From NCBI RefSeq assembly GCF_007993755.1, contig NZ_CP042467.1:5728001-5792000 (forward strand): a DNA stretch of 64,000 nt, given 5' to 3'. The position numbers were made by a program, and so were the translations under genes. Under the pieces are notes generated by a model, which saw nothing but the letters and a program-made list of their open reading frames with translations, had not been told where the DNA came from and did no database searches. Source of the DNA: Microvenator marinus (GTDB lineage: Bacteria > Myxococcota_A > Bradymonadia > Bradymonadales > Bradymonadaceae). This document shows positions 8,806 to 17,782 of this stretch, piece by piece; position 1 is the stretch's first letter, and every line of letters starts with the position of its first letter.

Positions 8806-10377
8806 ATGGACCAGAAGCTTCGAACACTCGGGAAATACACGCTGGTGCGTCGGTTGGCGGTCGGGGGAATGGCGGAAATTTACCTCGCCGAGCAAGAGGG
8901 CCCCGGTGGGTTTAAAAAGAAGCTCGTCATCAAGCAGATTCTTCAGAGTTTTGCAGAGGACGAGAACTTCAAGACGATGTTCCAAGACGAGGCTCGTCTT
9001 GTGGCACAGCTGACCCATCCCAAAATCGCTCAACTCTACGAATTAGGCGAGATTGAAGACAGCCTCTTCATCGCCATGGAATTCGTTGAAGGGGTGGACC
9101 TTCAAGAGATCGTGGAGTGGTCGAAGGAGAATAATCGCCCCGTGCCTTTCGATATCGCTGCAAAGCTGATGATCGACTTGATGGAGGCGCTCGATTACGC
9201 CCACGACTTCACGCATGAAGGTGTTCCCTACAATCTGGTCCATCGAGACGTGACGCCACATAACGTGATGGTGTCCAACGATGGCGTCTTGAAATTATTG
9301 GATTTCGGAGTGGCGAAGGCACTGGCCAATCAGTCCAAGACCCAGGCCGGTGCCGTGAAAGGTAAGTTTGCCTATATGGCGCCTGAGCAGGTCCAAAACG
9401 CGCAGCTCGATCGACGTGTCGATATATTCGCAGCTGGCGTAGTTTTTTACGAGCTTTTGTGCGGCGAAAAGCCCTTTGGTGACGATCTGGCAGCCATCGT
9501 GAACGTGGTTCAAATGCCCACGCCGGACCCTCGCCAAAAGCGCTCAGATGTTCCAGCCGAGTTGGTGCAAGTCGTCATGCGGGCCACGGCGAAGGATCCA
9601 AACGATCGTTACCCAGATGCGCATGCGATGGTGGTCGACCTCCAGAACTATTTGCGGCAGGTCGGGGCATTTATCGGTGATCGAGATATCGCGGCTTTTG
9701 TTCGCGAGATGCAAGGGATTCCGCTGACTCGGGGCTCCGGGCCGAGGCAGACGGTTTCTGAGGCACCTGGGCCCTTGAAGACGGACTCAGCGCCGATGTC
9801 TACCATCGCGACGCCACCACCTAGCGTGGTCCCTGATTACAAGACCCCGTCAGGCACAGCGGGAATTGCGGCACCACAGCTTCATTCTTCCCTGGGCGAG
9901 GTAGGCGGTCCGAGCACGGCGGAATTGCCGCAGCTAGGTGGCAACGAAGGGCCAAGGTCTAATACCGAGGCGATTTCACTTCAGGATTCCAGTACTCGAA
10001 AGATCTTCGGCGTGTTTATCGTACTCTTTTTCGCGCTGGTTCTCGCGAGCGGTGCCCTGATTTGGGTGTACGTTTCCAAGAAGTCGGAAACTGTTGAACC
10101 GGCGGTTGCCGTCACGAAGACAACGCCCGAAGTCAAACCCAAGACGAAGACACCTGCCGTTGAGACGGCGTTTAGACACGCAAATGGAGATATCGTCTCG
10201 TTTCACTCAACTCCAAAAGCAAAAGTCTATTTCGAAGGCGAAATGGTGGGAGAGACTCCGTTTTCAACCAATCTTCGCAAGGGTTCTTATACGGTCACTT
10301 TTAAGACAGATAAGAAGTCAATCGATAAGACTTTTGAAGTTAAAGAACTCATCAACTCGGTCAGCGTGAAGTTTTAG
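8806..10377 (+). CDS. Membrane Ser/Thr protein kinase with PEGA domain
   Basis: 523 residues from ATG 8806; an in-frame ATG at 8770 would add 12 residues, but the kinase fold starts right after MDQKLRTLGKYTL. The kinase domain (about 10-285) keeps the Gly loop (LAVGGMAEIY), Lys43, HRD at 147-149 with the myxobacterial variant DVTPHN, and DFG at 167-169, so it should be active. A Pro/Ser/Thr-rich linker follows, then one membrane helix (about 400-424). The outer part is a PEGA domain (about 460-523, STPKAKVYFEGEMVGETPF), a small beta fold found on the extracytoplasmic side of many such kinases. This is a typical one-pass sensor kinase; its signal is unknown. The next gene is a lipoprotein 83 bases downstream. 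Confidence 0.9.
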   Translation: MDQKLRTLGKYTLVRRLAVGGMAEIYLAEQEGPGGFKKKLVIKQILQSFAEDENFKTMFQDEARLVAQLTHPKIAQLYELGEIEDSLFIAMEFVEGVDLQEIVEWSKENNRPVPFDIAAKLMIDLMEALDYAHDFTHEGVPYNLVHRDVTPHNVMVSNDGVLKLLDFGVAKALANQSKTQAGAVKGKFAYMAPEQVQNAQLDRRVDIFAAGVVFYELLCGEKPFGDDLAAIVNVVQMPTPDPRQKRSDVPAELVQVVMRATAKDPNDRYPDAHAMVVDLQNYLRQVGAFIGDRDIAAFVREMQGIPLTRGSGPRQTVSEAPGPLKTDSAPMSTIATPPPSVVPDYKTPSGTAGIAAPQLHSSLGEVGGPSTAELPQLGGNEGPRSNTEAISLQDSSTRKIFGVFIVLFFALVLASGALIWVYVSKKSETVEPAVAVTKTTPEVKPKTKTPAVETAFRHANGDIVSFHSTPKAKVYFEGEMVGETPFSTNLRKGSYTVTFKTDKKSIDKTFEVKELINSVSVKF

Positions 10378-10403
10378 GCAAAAAACTTTTGTCTTGCCGA
10401 CTT

Positions 10404-10443
10404 TGTCCTACACTGACTCCTGAAAGCGGTGGATGTCCTACAC
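10404..10443. repeat. Pair of 10-bp direct repeats, 30 bp apart
   Basis: TGTCCTACAC occurs at 10404-10413 and again at 10434-10443, a period of exactly 30 bp or about three helical turns. The second copy forms the loop of the hairpin at 10413-10459 and the first lies just before its left arm. The spacing would put two protein sites on one face of the helix; an accident is also possible. Confidence 0.5.
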
Positions 10444-10459
10444 GTCCACGAGGAGTCAG
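10413..10459 (+). promoter_or_regulatory. Hairpin that pairs the Shine-Dalgarno site of the next gene
   Basis: A perfect 9-bp inverted repeat has arms CTGACTCCT at 10413-10421 and AGGAGTCAG at 10451-10459. The right arm contains the ribosome binding site AGGAG (10451-10455), five bases before the ATG at 10461. A second stem inside it (GTGGA 10429-10433 with TCCAC 10445-10449, plus one G-U pair) closes a 9-base loop. In mRNA the whole binding site would be double stranded, so translation of the lipoprotein gene may be switched by temperature, a ligand, a protein or an antisense strand. No T-run follows, so it is not an intrinsic terminator. Confidence 0.6.
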
Positions 10460-10460
10460 C

Positions 10461-11276
10461 ATGAAGAAAGTAGTTTTGGCAGTAATAGGTCTCGGGGTTG
10501 TTGGATGTGCTCCAAGCTCCAATGCCCCTTTCCACATGTACGACTCGCCGTTACTCCAGTCGGGGCTTCACCCGTCAGCGCCAAGGGCTCGAAATTTTGA
10601 TCCTTTGGGAACCGGCGATTTTCAGACCTCCGATACGTATCAGCTGGCGCAAGCCGAACCGACTGCACGCGACTCGGCGCCAAAGGTTGAGCTTACTCCC
10701 AAGGCATCCTCGAAGCATCTTGCCGAAGCTCCACAGAAGAAGTTGCCTACTTTGGCCATCGGCTCGAGGCCCGATCCACAAACCACAGGCAAGTCCGCCT
10801 CAGACTGGAACCACCGTCCCGAGCACTCGGCGGCCTACGCGGCTAAGGTCTTGGAGGTCAATGGCCATGCGGTCGACGCTTCTGCGATGAGTAGCGTTTC
10901 CAAGCTATACAAACATTGCAAAGAAAGTGGGAAAATCTCGCATGACTCGGCTCATATCGGTGACTTGGTCTTTTTCCACAACGTCGCGGATATCAATGCC
11001 GATGGGCGAAACAACGATTGGTACACATTCGTTGGAGTCATCGAATCGAAAACTTCCGACGTTTACACGATTCAAGGTGTGTTGGGTGGAAAACTTGGCA
11101 AGCACACGATGCGCCTGGCCAAGGACGAGCCCACGGATGCGAGCTCCAGGCTTCGTGATCCTTCGGCGTCCGATGCGCCTTTCACGCAATACTACACGTC
11201 AGAGCTATTCGCTGGATTCTGCGGATTGCTCGGCGACAAACCAGACTTGATCCTGGTTGATGAGTGGTCACCCTGA
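10461..11276 (+). CDS. Lipoprotein with degenerate CHAP/NlpC-like domain
   Basis: 271 residues from ATG 10461, chosen because a signal peptide with lipobox VVGC starts there and AGGAG lies five bases upstream. A low-complexity region (about 20-110) leads to a C-terminal domain with the look of a CHAP/NlpC peptidase fold (HIGDLVFFHNVADIN, YTFVGVIESK, YTIQGVLGG). The usual catalytic Cys near the domain start and the His at the position of YTFVGV are not visible, so it may bind rather than cut cell-wall material. The assignment is by pattern only. Its stop overlaps the convergent symporter gene by nine bases. Confidence 0.6.
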   Translation: MKKVVLAVIGLGVVGCAPSSNAPFHMYDSPLLQSGLHPSAPRARNFDPLGTGDFQTSDTYQLAQAEPTARDSAPKVELTPKASSKHLAEAPQKKLPTLAIGSRPDPQTTGKSASDWNHRPEHSAAYAAKVLEVNGHAVDASAMSSVSKLYKHCKESGKISHDSAHIGDLVFFHNVADINADGRNNDWYTFVGVIESKTSDVYTIQGVLGGKLGKHTMRLAKDEPTDASSRLRDPSASDAPFTQYYTSELFAGFCGLLGDKPDLILVDEWSP

Positions 11277-12875
11277 GGCTTGGATCTTTCGGTCTGAGAA
11301 CTTCGCCCATCCATACCCAAGTCCCATGACAACAGCGCTCGCCAGGATTCCGTAGGTCGCACCGACGCTTGGATTCAGAAAGCCAAGCTGTGGCATCTCG
11401 GTGTCAAAGAGCCATCCGAACGACGAGTGGTTGGCCCACTCGTTGAGGGATAACTTGGCGGCTGTTGCGCTCGAAGCCCAGTAGTAGAGACCGAGATGTA
11501 TGCCAAGCCCCGTAGTCGCACTCAACCAAACCATCGGTGTTGGGATACGCTTGAGCATGATGCCAGCCAAGATGGGAACGCAGCTCGCGGCCACGATTCC
11601 GTAGGCGCCCACTTGACCGAAGATCCCCAAGAGCTCGGGCGGATCTTTGGCCACAAAGAAGGTCGCGACCCCGAGAGCCACTAGAATTGCCTGGCCGGCA
11701 CGGTGAGCGATCTTGCGGGCCTCGTCCTCGTCCTTGTCTTTTAGGAGGTTCTTCCTGGTAAGGTTCAGGAAAAGGTCATTTGCGGCAATGCTGGAAAGGG
11801 CGATCAAAATGCCATCGAGGGTACTCATTCCGGCGGAAAGCAGGGCCACCGTGACCACCGCGACCATGGTCGGAGAGAAAGTTTCGGTGATGTAGACCGT
11901 CATCACCAAGTCTTGCCTGAACGCGCCTGTGGTCGGGTCCAAGAATCGCTCGGGCGGGACGTCAAGTAGATGCGTGTAGAAACCCACGAGCAGGAGGGCG
12001 GTGAAGATGATGCTGACGCCCAGGCAGACAGCCAGATACTTCCAAACCTCGCGGTCAGACTTCACGTAGAGGGCTTTGATCATGATGTGGGGCTGGGAGA
12101 CCAGAGCAAATCCAATCACGAAGCCAGACAGCCAAATACTAAAGAAACTTCCAAAGAGGGTGCTCTCAGGATTGATAGGAGCCACGAGATTCGCGTTCTT
12201 GGCGGCTAGGGCATCCCACGCCGCCCCGAACCCATCGGCGAGCAGCGGGAAGCCACTGGCTACGATCACGGCTGCAATCACGGCCATGATCGCGCCCTGT
12301 AGGGTATTTGTATAAGCGTGAGCGTAGGTGCCTCCCACAAAGATGTAGGAGAACACGAATCCAATCGTCAGGACGAGGCTTTCGATGTTGGTGAGGCCCA
12401 GTGTGAGTTGCATCACGATCGAGATGGCGCCAACGATGAGGACCACAAAGGTCAGGGATAGGAGATTGATGGCGGCGAACGCGATGGTGAGCCATTCCGA
12501 GTTGTATCGTTGACCGATCCACTGAGGCAATGTGAGCGCCTTCGACCCAGATCCGATGCGTCTGAATCCGACACTCATGGTTATCAATCCGGTGAAGATT
12601 CCAAGCGCAGCTGCGACTCCGAGATGCAGAAATGCGGATAGGCCGTGCACATATACGAAGCCAGGATTGATGACGAATGTCGCCGTTGAGGCGATTGAAG
12701 AGGCGAGGGTGATGCCAACCACCCATGCAGGCATGTCTCCCTTGCCCAACGCAAAGCTCTCCAAGTCTCCGGTCTTCTTATGTCCTTGCCACGCGAGCCA
12801 GGAGGTTCCGAAGATGTAGAGTAAAAAGAGCCCCCAAATGAGCGGGTTTTCCAAGATTAACTCAACGTAGCGCAT
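11268..12875 (-). CDS. Sodium/solute symporter (SSS family)
   Basis: 535 residues with about 13 hydrophobic helices. The N-terminal core fits the SSS family (PutP/PanF/acetate permease type): YIFGTSWLAWQG, the LGKGDMPAWVVG segment and TLASSIASTATFV. The family moves small organic solutes inward with sodium. The substrate cannot be told from the sequence. It lies 72 bases downstream of the pterin dehydratase gene on the same strand and could be read through from it. Confidence 0.85.
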   Translation of the reverse strand: MRYVELILENPLIWGLFLLYIFGTSWLAWQGHKKTGDLESFALGKGDMPAWVVGITLASSIASTATFVINPGFVYVHGLSAFLHLGVAAALGIFTGLITMSVGFRRIGSGSKALTLPQWIGQRYNSEWLTIAFAAINLLSLTFVVLIVGAISIVMQLTLGLTNIESLVLTIGFVFSYIFVGGTYAHAYTNTLQGAIMAVIAAVIVASGFPLLADGFGAAWDALAAKNANLVAPINPESTLFGSFFSIWLSGFVIGFALVSQPHIMIKALYVKSDREVWKYLAVCLGVSIIFTALLLVGFYTHLLDVPPERFLDPTTGAFRQDLVMTVYITETFSPTMVAVVTVALLSAGMSTLDGILIALSSIAANDLFLNLTRKNLLKDKDEDEARKIAHRAGQAILVALGVATFFVAKDPPELLGIFGQVGAYGIVAASCVPILAGIMLKRIPTPMVWLSATTGLGIHLGLYYWASSATAAKLSLNEWANHSSFGWLFDTEMPQLGFLNPSVGATYGILASAVVMGLGYGWAKFSDRKIQASG

Positions 12876-12947
12876 GCCAATACCTATAAATGTTGCAGTG
12901 CAACATAGCAGCGCAAATCAATTTATCAAGCGATAACGCGCGCTTGT

Positions 12948-13232
12948 TTAGATGACCCGATCTATTTCTTGTGCAAGGTCAAAATCTTTGTGCGTCAATC
13001 CACCGCTATCGTGAGTCGTCAGAAGCAACTCGACGCGATTGTAGACGTTGAAGATTTCAGGGTGGTGGTCTGCCGAGTCCGCAAGCGTGGCGATTCGGTT
13101 GATGAACTCAATGGCTTCCAAAAAGTCGTCGAACTCAAGTTTGCGTTTGATGGCGTCGCCCTCAAGGCGCCAGTCCTCAAGGTCTTGAAGTCGAGTTTCG
13201 ATTTCGGAAGAACTCAATTTGGGCGGTGCCAT
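12948..13232 (-). CDS. phhB: Pterin-4a-carbinolamine dehydratase
   Basis: 94 residues, the normal size. The family signature is complete: DHHPEI (His56, His57), NVYNRVELLLTTHDSGGLT (His74) and LAQEID. The enzyme dehydrates 4a-hydroxytetrahydropterin, recycling the cofactor of aromatic amino acid hydroxylases; some bacterial homologues act in molybdopterin or folate-related steps. It starts 13 bases after the end of the giant kinase gene. No phenylalanine hydroxylase is seen in the window. Confidence 0.93.
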   Translation of the reverse strand: MAPPKLSSSEIETRLQDLEDWRLEGDAIKRKLEFDDFLEAIEFINRIATLADSADHHPEIFNVYNRVELLLTTHDSGGLTHKDFDLAQEIDRVI

Positions 13233-13245
13233 GGCTTAGCTCCAG

Positions 13246-16200
13246 CTATTGGATATTACGTGTGTCGTTGAGGGCGCTCTCTAATTTCTTGGCGCTTCTC
13301 AAGATTTGTTCACCGTGTTCGATCTGGCCGAACTCGATCCAGAATCTAGCGGTAGTATGATAGAGGCGCGCCGTTTGGCGGCTCTTTTCGTTTTCCGTGG
13401 TGTGGATAGCGAGTTGTTCCAAAAATCGCAGAAAAACTGAACGTTCCATCGTGTATAGGAAGCTCGAGTCTTTGATCTCGGCAAGCAAGGCTTGGAATGT
13501 GGACTCGGTTTCTGTCAGGCCCGCGTAGAACGCAGCGCAGGCGAGGCAAAACTTGGAGACTTTCTCGCTCCCAAGATCTTCGGCATCTGCACGTGCACGT
13601 CCGAGCTCAAGTGCAGCGAGCTGCAACCGACTTTGGAAACAACGCAACAATCCCATCAAACTTCTCGCAATGGCGCGATCTTCTGCTGTACCGCGCTCAT
13701 CGACCGTTTCCAGGGTCTCTTGAAGCATGCGTTCCGACTCGTCAAAATCACCGAGCCACATCGAGACAATCGACATATGATTTCGGATATCGTAGACGGC
13801 CCAATTGGTGCCCATCGACTCCTTCATGCGACGCGATTCTCTCAATAGATTCTGAGCGGACCGGATGTCTCCCTTGTTGATGGCCAACTCTCCGAGGTTC
13901 ATGAGCACGTGTGAGCAAGCGATTTGATCACCGAGCTTCTGGAAGATCTCCAGACACTTTCTCATATGCTCTTCCGCACGCTCATAGCTCGCCATGAAGA
14001 GGAAGGCGACACCCAAGGCGTTGTGGACCGCAGCAACGTAGTAGAGCGTTCCAAGCGCCGAGTGCAGTGAGAGGCTCTCGTTGAGCAGCTGAATACCAGA
14101 CTCAAAATTGCCAAGCTCGACTTCGAGTTGGCCCAGGTTTCGATAGGCCTCGGCCACGCCGGTTCTATCTCCGAGCGCTTTCTTAACCTCCAAGGCCTGC
14201 CGGAACATTCGGCCGGCCTCATTGAGTCTGTCCGGCTCGTTCATTGCCGGATCCATGAGCGCGTTTCCGAGCGCGAGTAGGGCGTCCGAGAGGCCTTCTC
14301 GATGCCTTGCGCGTTCAAACTCTTGGCGGGCCTTCACAAGGTGGTCACGCCGTTTCGAAAGCTGGCCGCGCCTGCGTGCAACCTCGGCCAGATGCAAATA
14401 GACCTTGCCGGCTATCTCTCCCTGGGGAAGGCTCGGAAGCATTCGAACGAGTTGCTGCGAAACATGTTCTTCGCCACGAAGATCGCTGGTCATCAAGTGA
14501 ATTTTAGAGAGACCGACGAGTGATTTTGCCGTTCCAGGCAGATCGTTGATCTTGGCTGCCCAGTCGAGCGCATTCTTGTACCAGTCGTGGGCCTCTTTGT
14601 GGCGGCCCTGCATGATGAGTAGGTGTCCCAGCCCGCGATATGCGCGGCCGAGCTCAGGACCCTTTGCGGCCCGTTTTTGGATGGCGATCTTAAACCGGTC
14701 TTCCGCGAGGCCAAACTCTCCGAACTTCCACGCAAGCTCCGCGAGGGCGAGCTGAGCTTGAGCCCACATCTCGGTGTAGTCATCGCTCTCCTCGAGCAAC
14801 GTGGTCAACTCGCGGTATTGGTCTCTGGCACCCCGCAAGTCCTGCCGGTTAAGGGAGCGTTGCGCCGCAGCAAACAAGATGTCCCGGTACTTCTCTTGCT
14901 CGCCCGCTTGCCGCCAATGTTCCGCGATTTCAACGAGCGGCACCTCCATGGAGCGCCCTTTGTAGAACTCGATCTTTTTCTCCGCAGCAGCCTTGTGCAT
15001 CCGGCGATTGGCCCATCTCTCTGAGAGGTCGTGCAAGATGGCCTCACGCAGCAACGAGTTATCAAACTCAACGCAGACAAGATTCTGATGAAGTGCTTGA
15101 CGCACGATTCCTTGGTCACGAAGCGAGACTAAATCGTCATTGAGGGATTGTGGACTGCCGCCCAAAACCTCGCTCAAGAGCTCAACGGGAGTTCTCATTC
15201 CTAGAATCGCGAGCCACTCGAGAGTGGCCCTGAGACCAGGCTTTTCGGCAAACCGCGACATGGCTTGCTCAATACGCAATCGCATGAGGTCCATGAGGTC
15301 AGGCGGCAAATCGATCTCGCGTGGCGAGCCCTTCTTGAGACTCCAACGCCCCTTTTTCTGAACCAGATTTCCTTCATCCTGCAGATAGCGGACAATCTGG
15401 ATTGTGTGGAGCGGCACGCCCTGACTCAGCCAACCGACGCGCTCTTTGAGACGTGGTTCGAGATTCAGGATCGAGTCTAGGAGCATCGCTAGGTCTCGGC
15501 CTTTGAGCCGTTTGACCACATATCGAGTGTAAGACGCCCCAATATTGGAGAGGATCGTTCGAAGACTTTCTTCCAAGTTTGGATTTAGATGCCTCTCTTC
15601 TGGCCGATACGTCAGCATCAATGCAATCGAGACCGATTGAGTTCTGAGAGTGACCGCAAAGTACTCGAGGAAGGCGAGGGTGGCGCTGTCAGCGTACTGG
15701 ACGTCTTCAATGACGAGGAGCCATTGACGCCTCTGAGCGAGTTGCACGAGTACCCGTTCTAGCTGCGCGAAGAGTACGCCTGCTTCTTCGGTACCAGGCT
15801 TCATCAGGGAGTCATCGCCGCGAGGACGAAAGAAATCCACCAGCCTCTCGACTTCCACTTCTGAATATTCACCAAGACGATGGAGCTCGGTCTTCAGCGT
15901 CTTTTCAACCAACGCTCGCTCGGCAGACGCAATCTTGAAATGATCGGCGAGTGCTTCGCGAATAGCCTCCATAGGCATCGATCGACGACGGCAATAGCCA
16001 ACTCCGACGTCGATGCCTAGATTGCGAAGGTTCGACTTCAGTGCGTGAACAACCCTGGACTTCCCGATTCCGTTTTCTCCTTCAAGAAGAAGAATATGAC
16101 CGGAATTGGCGAAGACCGCCTCTTGAACCGAAGCACTGAGTTTCAAGACGTCGTTATCGCGCCCGATGAGCGGCAATTCATAGCGCGGCTTAGAAGCGGG

Positions 16201-17436
16201 AGCGGGTTCTTGGCGCTCACCCTTGGCCAGCCTGTCGGCGAGGGACCGCCGCTCGATAGTTGGGAACTGCCCAGAGTCGGGGTTCGCCTCCTTCGTTTTG
16301 GTCGGCAAAGGAGGTGGCATCGGCTTTGTAGGCTTGGAATCTACCTCTATCTCGTCGACCACAACGCTATGGGATGTAGGGATCGCAGCGCTCGGAACCT
16401 TGACCACCTTATTGACCGTCTCGTCTGGTGTGTCCTCAACTTTGGGCAAAAGCGAGGTTTGATCTGGGTCGGAATCCACGAGTTTATCGAGGCCGTCCGG
16501 CACGATTGCAGTCACCGAAATTTCGGGGAACGTCGCTCCACGAGGGCGCGGCACAATGTTCATGGCGCGAAGCGTATGCGCTAGCGCTTCGAGCATCTCC
16601 GCGGCGTCGTGATAGCGTTGTTCGGGCTTTTTCTCCGTAGCCTTTCGGATGAATTTTCCGAGCGGGGTTCCCGCAAGGTCTGGGGTGAGCTCAGGAACTG
16701 GATCCCTGATCTGTTTATGAATCACATCCATGCGATTGCGCCCCGTCACGGGAGGCAGGCCGGTCATCATCTCGAAGACCAAAAGGCCCAGCGCGTAGAC
16801 GTCCGTTGCAGGCGTGATGGGCTCGGCACAGGCCTGTTCGGGCGCCATATACATGGGAGTTCCGAAGATCCTGCCGGCCTTGGTAAGTTTCTCGTCGGCG
16901 CCTTCGTCGTTTTCGTCGAGCATCGTCATCTTGGCGACACCGAAGTCCAAGACTTTTACGTAGTCTTGTTCGCCGAAGAGCTCGCTTAGGAAGATGTTTT
17001 CCGGCTTGAGATCGCGGTGCACAAGTCCGCGTTGGTGGGCTTCGCTCAGACTCTTGAGTACCTGGATCAATACGTGGGAAGCTCTCGGCCAATCCAAGGC
17101 GCCATCATCTTGAATGACATCGGCCAGACTTGTTCCCTCGAGGAGCTCCATCACCATGTAGATCAGGCCCTCTTCGGTCTGCCCGTAGTCATAGAGCGTG
17201 ATGGTGTTGGGGTGCCGGAGCTGCGAGACGTGATAGGCCTCACGACGAAACCTCTCGACATTCACAGGGTCTTTGGCGACGCCTGGGGTGAGGAATTTCA
17301 TCGCGACTTCGCGGCCTACATTCTCTTGAAGGGCCTTGTACACCGTTCCGAAGCCTCCGCTGCCGAGTAATTCGATGATGCGGAAGCGCCCCGCCACAAC
17401 GTCCCCTGGTTTTGGCAGTTGAGGTAGCTTAGCCAT
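13246..17436 (-). CDS. Giant Ser/Thr protein kinase fused to AAA ATPase and TPR repeats
   Basis: 1396 residues. The kinase domain (about 17-285) has the Gly loop LLGSGGFGTVYKA, Lys47, HRDLKPEN at 140-147 and DFG at 164-166, so it looks active. A disordered Pro/Ser/Thr-rich linker (about 300-420) follows. An AAA/STAND ATPase module begins near residue 445 with Walker A GENGIGKS (Lys459) and Walker B LLVIEDVQYAD. From about residue 850 to the end there are many TPR units. No membrane helix is seen, so it is probably cytoplasmic. The design matches the large kinase-ATPase regulators of myxobacteria, where TPRs bind partners and nucleotide controls assembly. It heads an operon with the pterin dehydratase. 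Confidence 0.9.
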   Translation of the reverse strand: MAKLPQLPKPGDVVAGRFRIIELLGSGGFGTVYKALQENVGREVAMKFLTPGVAKDPVNVERFRREAYHVSQLRHPNTITLYDYGQTEEGLIYMVMELLEGTSLADVIQDDGALDWPRASHVLIQVLKSLSEAHQRGLVHRDLKPENIFLSELFGEQDYVKVLDFGVAKMTMLDENDEGADEKLTKAGRIFGTPMYMAPEQACAEPITPATDVYALGLLVFEMMTGLPPVTGRNRMDVIHKQIRDPVPELTPDLAGTPLGKFIRKATEKKPEQRYHDAAEMLEALAHTLRAMNIVPRPRGATFPEISVTAIVPDGLDKLVDSDPDQTSLLPKVEDTPDETVNKVVKVPSAAIPTSHSVVVDEIEVDSKPTKPMPPPLPTKTKEANPDSGQFPTIERRSLADRLAKGERQEPAPASKPRYELPLIGRDNDVLKLSASVQEAVFANSGHILLLEGENGIGKSRVVHALKSNLRNLGIDVGVGYCRRRSMPMEAIREALADHFKIASAERALVEKTLKTELHRLGEYSEVEVERLVDFFRPRGDDSLMKPGTEEAGVLFAQLERVLVQLAQRRQWLLVIEDVQYADSATLAFLEYFAVTLRTQSVSIALMLTYRPEERHLNPNLEESLRTILSNIGASYTRYVVKRLKGRDLAMLLDSILNLEPRLKERVGWLSQGVPLHTIQIVRYLQDEGNLVQKKGRWSLKKGSPREIDLPPDLMDLMRLRIEQAMSRFAEKPGLRATLEWLAILGMRTPVELLSEVLGGSPQSLNDDLVSLRDQGIVRQALHQNLVCVEFDNSLLREAILHDLSERWANRRMHKAAAEKKIEFYKGRSMEVPLVEIAEHWRQAGEQEKYRDILFAAAQRSLNRQDLRGARDQYRELTTLLEESDDYTEMWAQAQLALAELAWKFGEFGLAEDRFKIAIQKRAAKGPELGRAYRGLGHLLIMQGRHKEAHDWYKNALDWAAKINDLPGTAKSLVGLSKIHLMTSDLRGEEHVSQQLVRMLPSLPQGEIAGKVYLHLAEVARRRGQLSKRRDHLVKARQEFERARHREGLSDALLALGNALMDPAMNEPDRLNEAGRMFRQALEVKKALGDRTGVAEAYRNLGQLEVELGNFESGIQLLNESLSLHSALGTLYYVAAVHNALGVAFLFMASYERAEEHMRKCLEIFQKLGDQIACSHVLMNLGELAINKGDIRSAQNLLRESRRMKESMGTNWAVYDIRNHMSIVSMWLGDFDESERMLQETLETVDERGTAEDRAIARSLMGLLRCFQSRLQLAALELGRARADAEDLGSEKVSKFCLACAAFYAGLTETESTFQALLAEIKDSSFLYTMERSVFLRFLEQLAIHTTENEKSRQTARLYHTTARFWIEFGQIEHGEQILRSAKKLESALNDTRNIQ

Positions 17437-17550
17437 AGGTCAAATTCACCACGCCGGCAGTTCGAGTTCGATAGAAGTGTACACCAAGTGATACGCAACG
17501 CACCACGTAAGTCAGATTTGTGCCGAGTTGTTATCACGCCACCTTTCTCA

Positions 17551-17637
17551 TAGGCAACTGAGAGCGGGCCGCTTTTGTTTCCGAAATTTAACCAAAACGT
17601 CGTGAATTCTTCTTGGTGGGTCTTTGTAAGTTGCCTA
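17551..17637. repeat. Inverted repeat in the divergent intergenic region
   Basis: TAGGCAACT at 17551-17559 is the exact reverse complement of AGTTGCCTA at 17629-17637, with 69 bases between. An inner weak pair (ACCAA with TTGGT) lies within. It could be two operator half-sites for a shared regulator of the divergent genes, or the closing stem of a small structured RNA. Confidence 0.4.
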
Positions 17638-17662
17638 AAGAGCGAGATTTTTTCGGAACGCT

Positions 17663-17691
17663 TTGACCTTGGTTCTCGAGATTGTTAGTGT
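17663..17691 (+). promoter_or_regulatory. Probable sigma-70 promoter of the CysM-like/JAMM operon
   Basis: TTGACC at 17663-17668 and TAGTGT at 17686-17691 are separated by 17 bases. The -35 box is near consensus and the -10 box is weak. It would give a leader of about 85 bases before ATG 17783. Confidence 0.4.
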
Positions 17692-17782
17692 GATTTGAAG
17701 TTAAGCCCAAACGTGGGAACAAAATCGCCGTCCATCTTGATTAATACGTGGTGAACCTAGATTTCGGTGGAGAGGAGGAATC

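Larger units (their letters stand above)
17437..17782. other. 346-base divergent intergenic region
   Basis: This is the only gene-free stretch over 300 bases. It separates the giant kinase (-) from the CysM-like gene (+) and must hold both promoters. It contains a 9-bp inverted repeat (17551-17559 and 17629-17637), a plausible sigma-70 promoter at 17663-17691 and a strong ribosome binding site GGAGAGGAGG just before ATG 17783. No ORF with coding character and no recognised RNA family is seen. Confidence 0.7.

Noticed and set aside
10381-10402. GGCAA...TTGCC hairpin just after the kinase stop as terminator
   Set aside because: The stem is five bases with an uneven interior and no T-run after it; the lipoprotein could be read through.
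10413-10459. Strong hairpin read as an intrinsic terminator of the kinase gene
   Set aside because: It is followed directly by a start codon and no T-run, and its right arm is the Shine-Dalgarno site.
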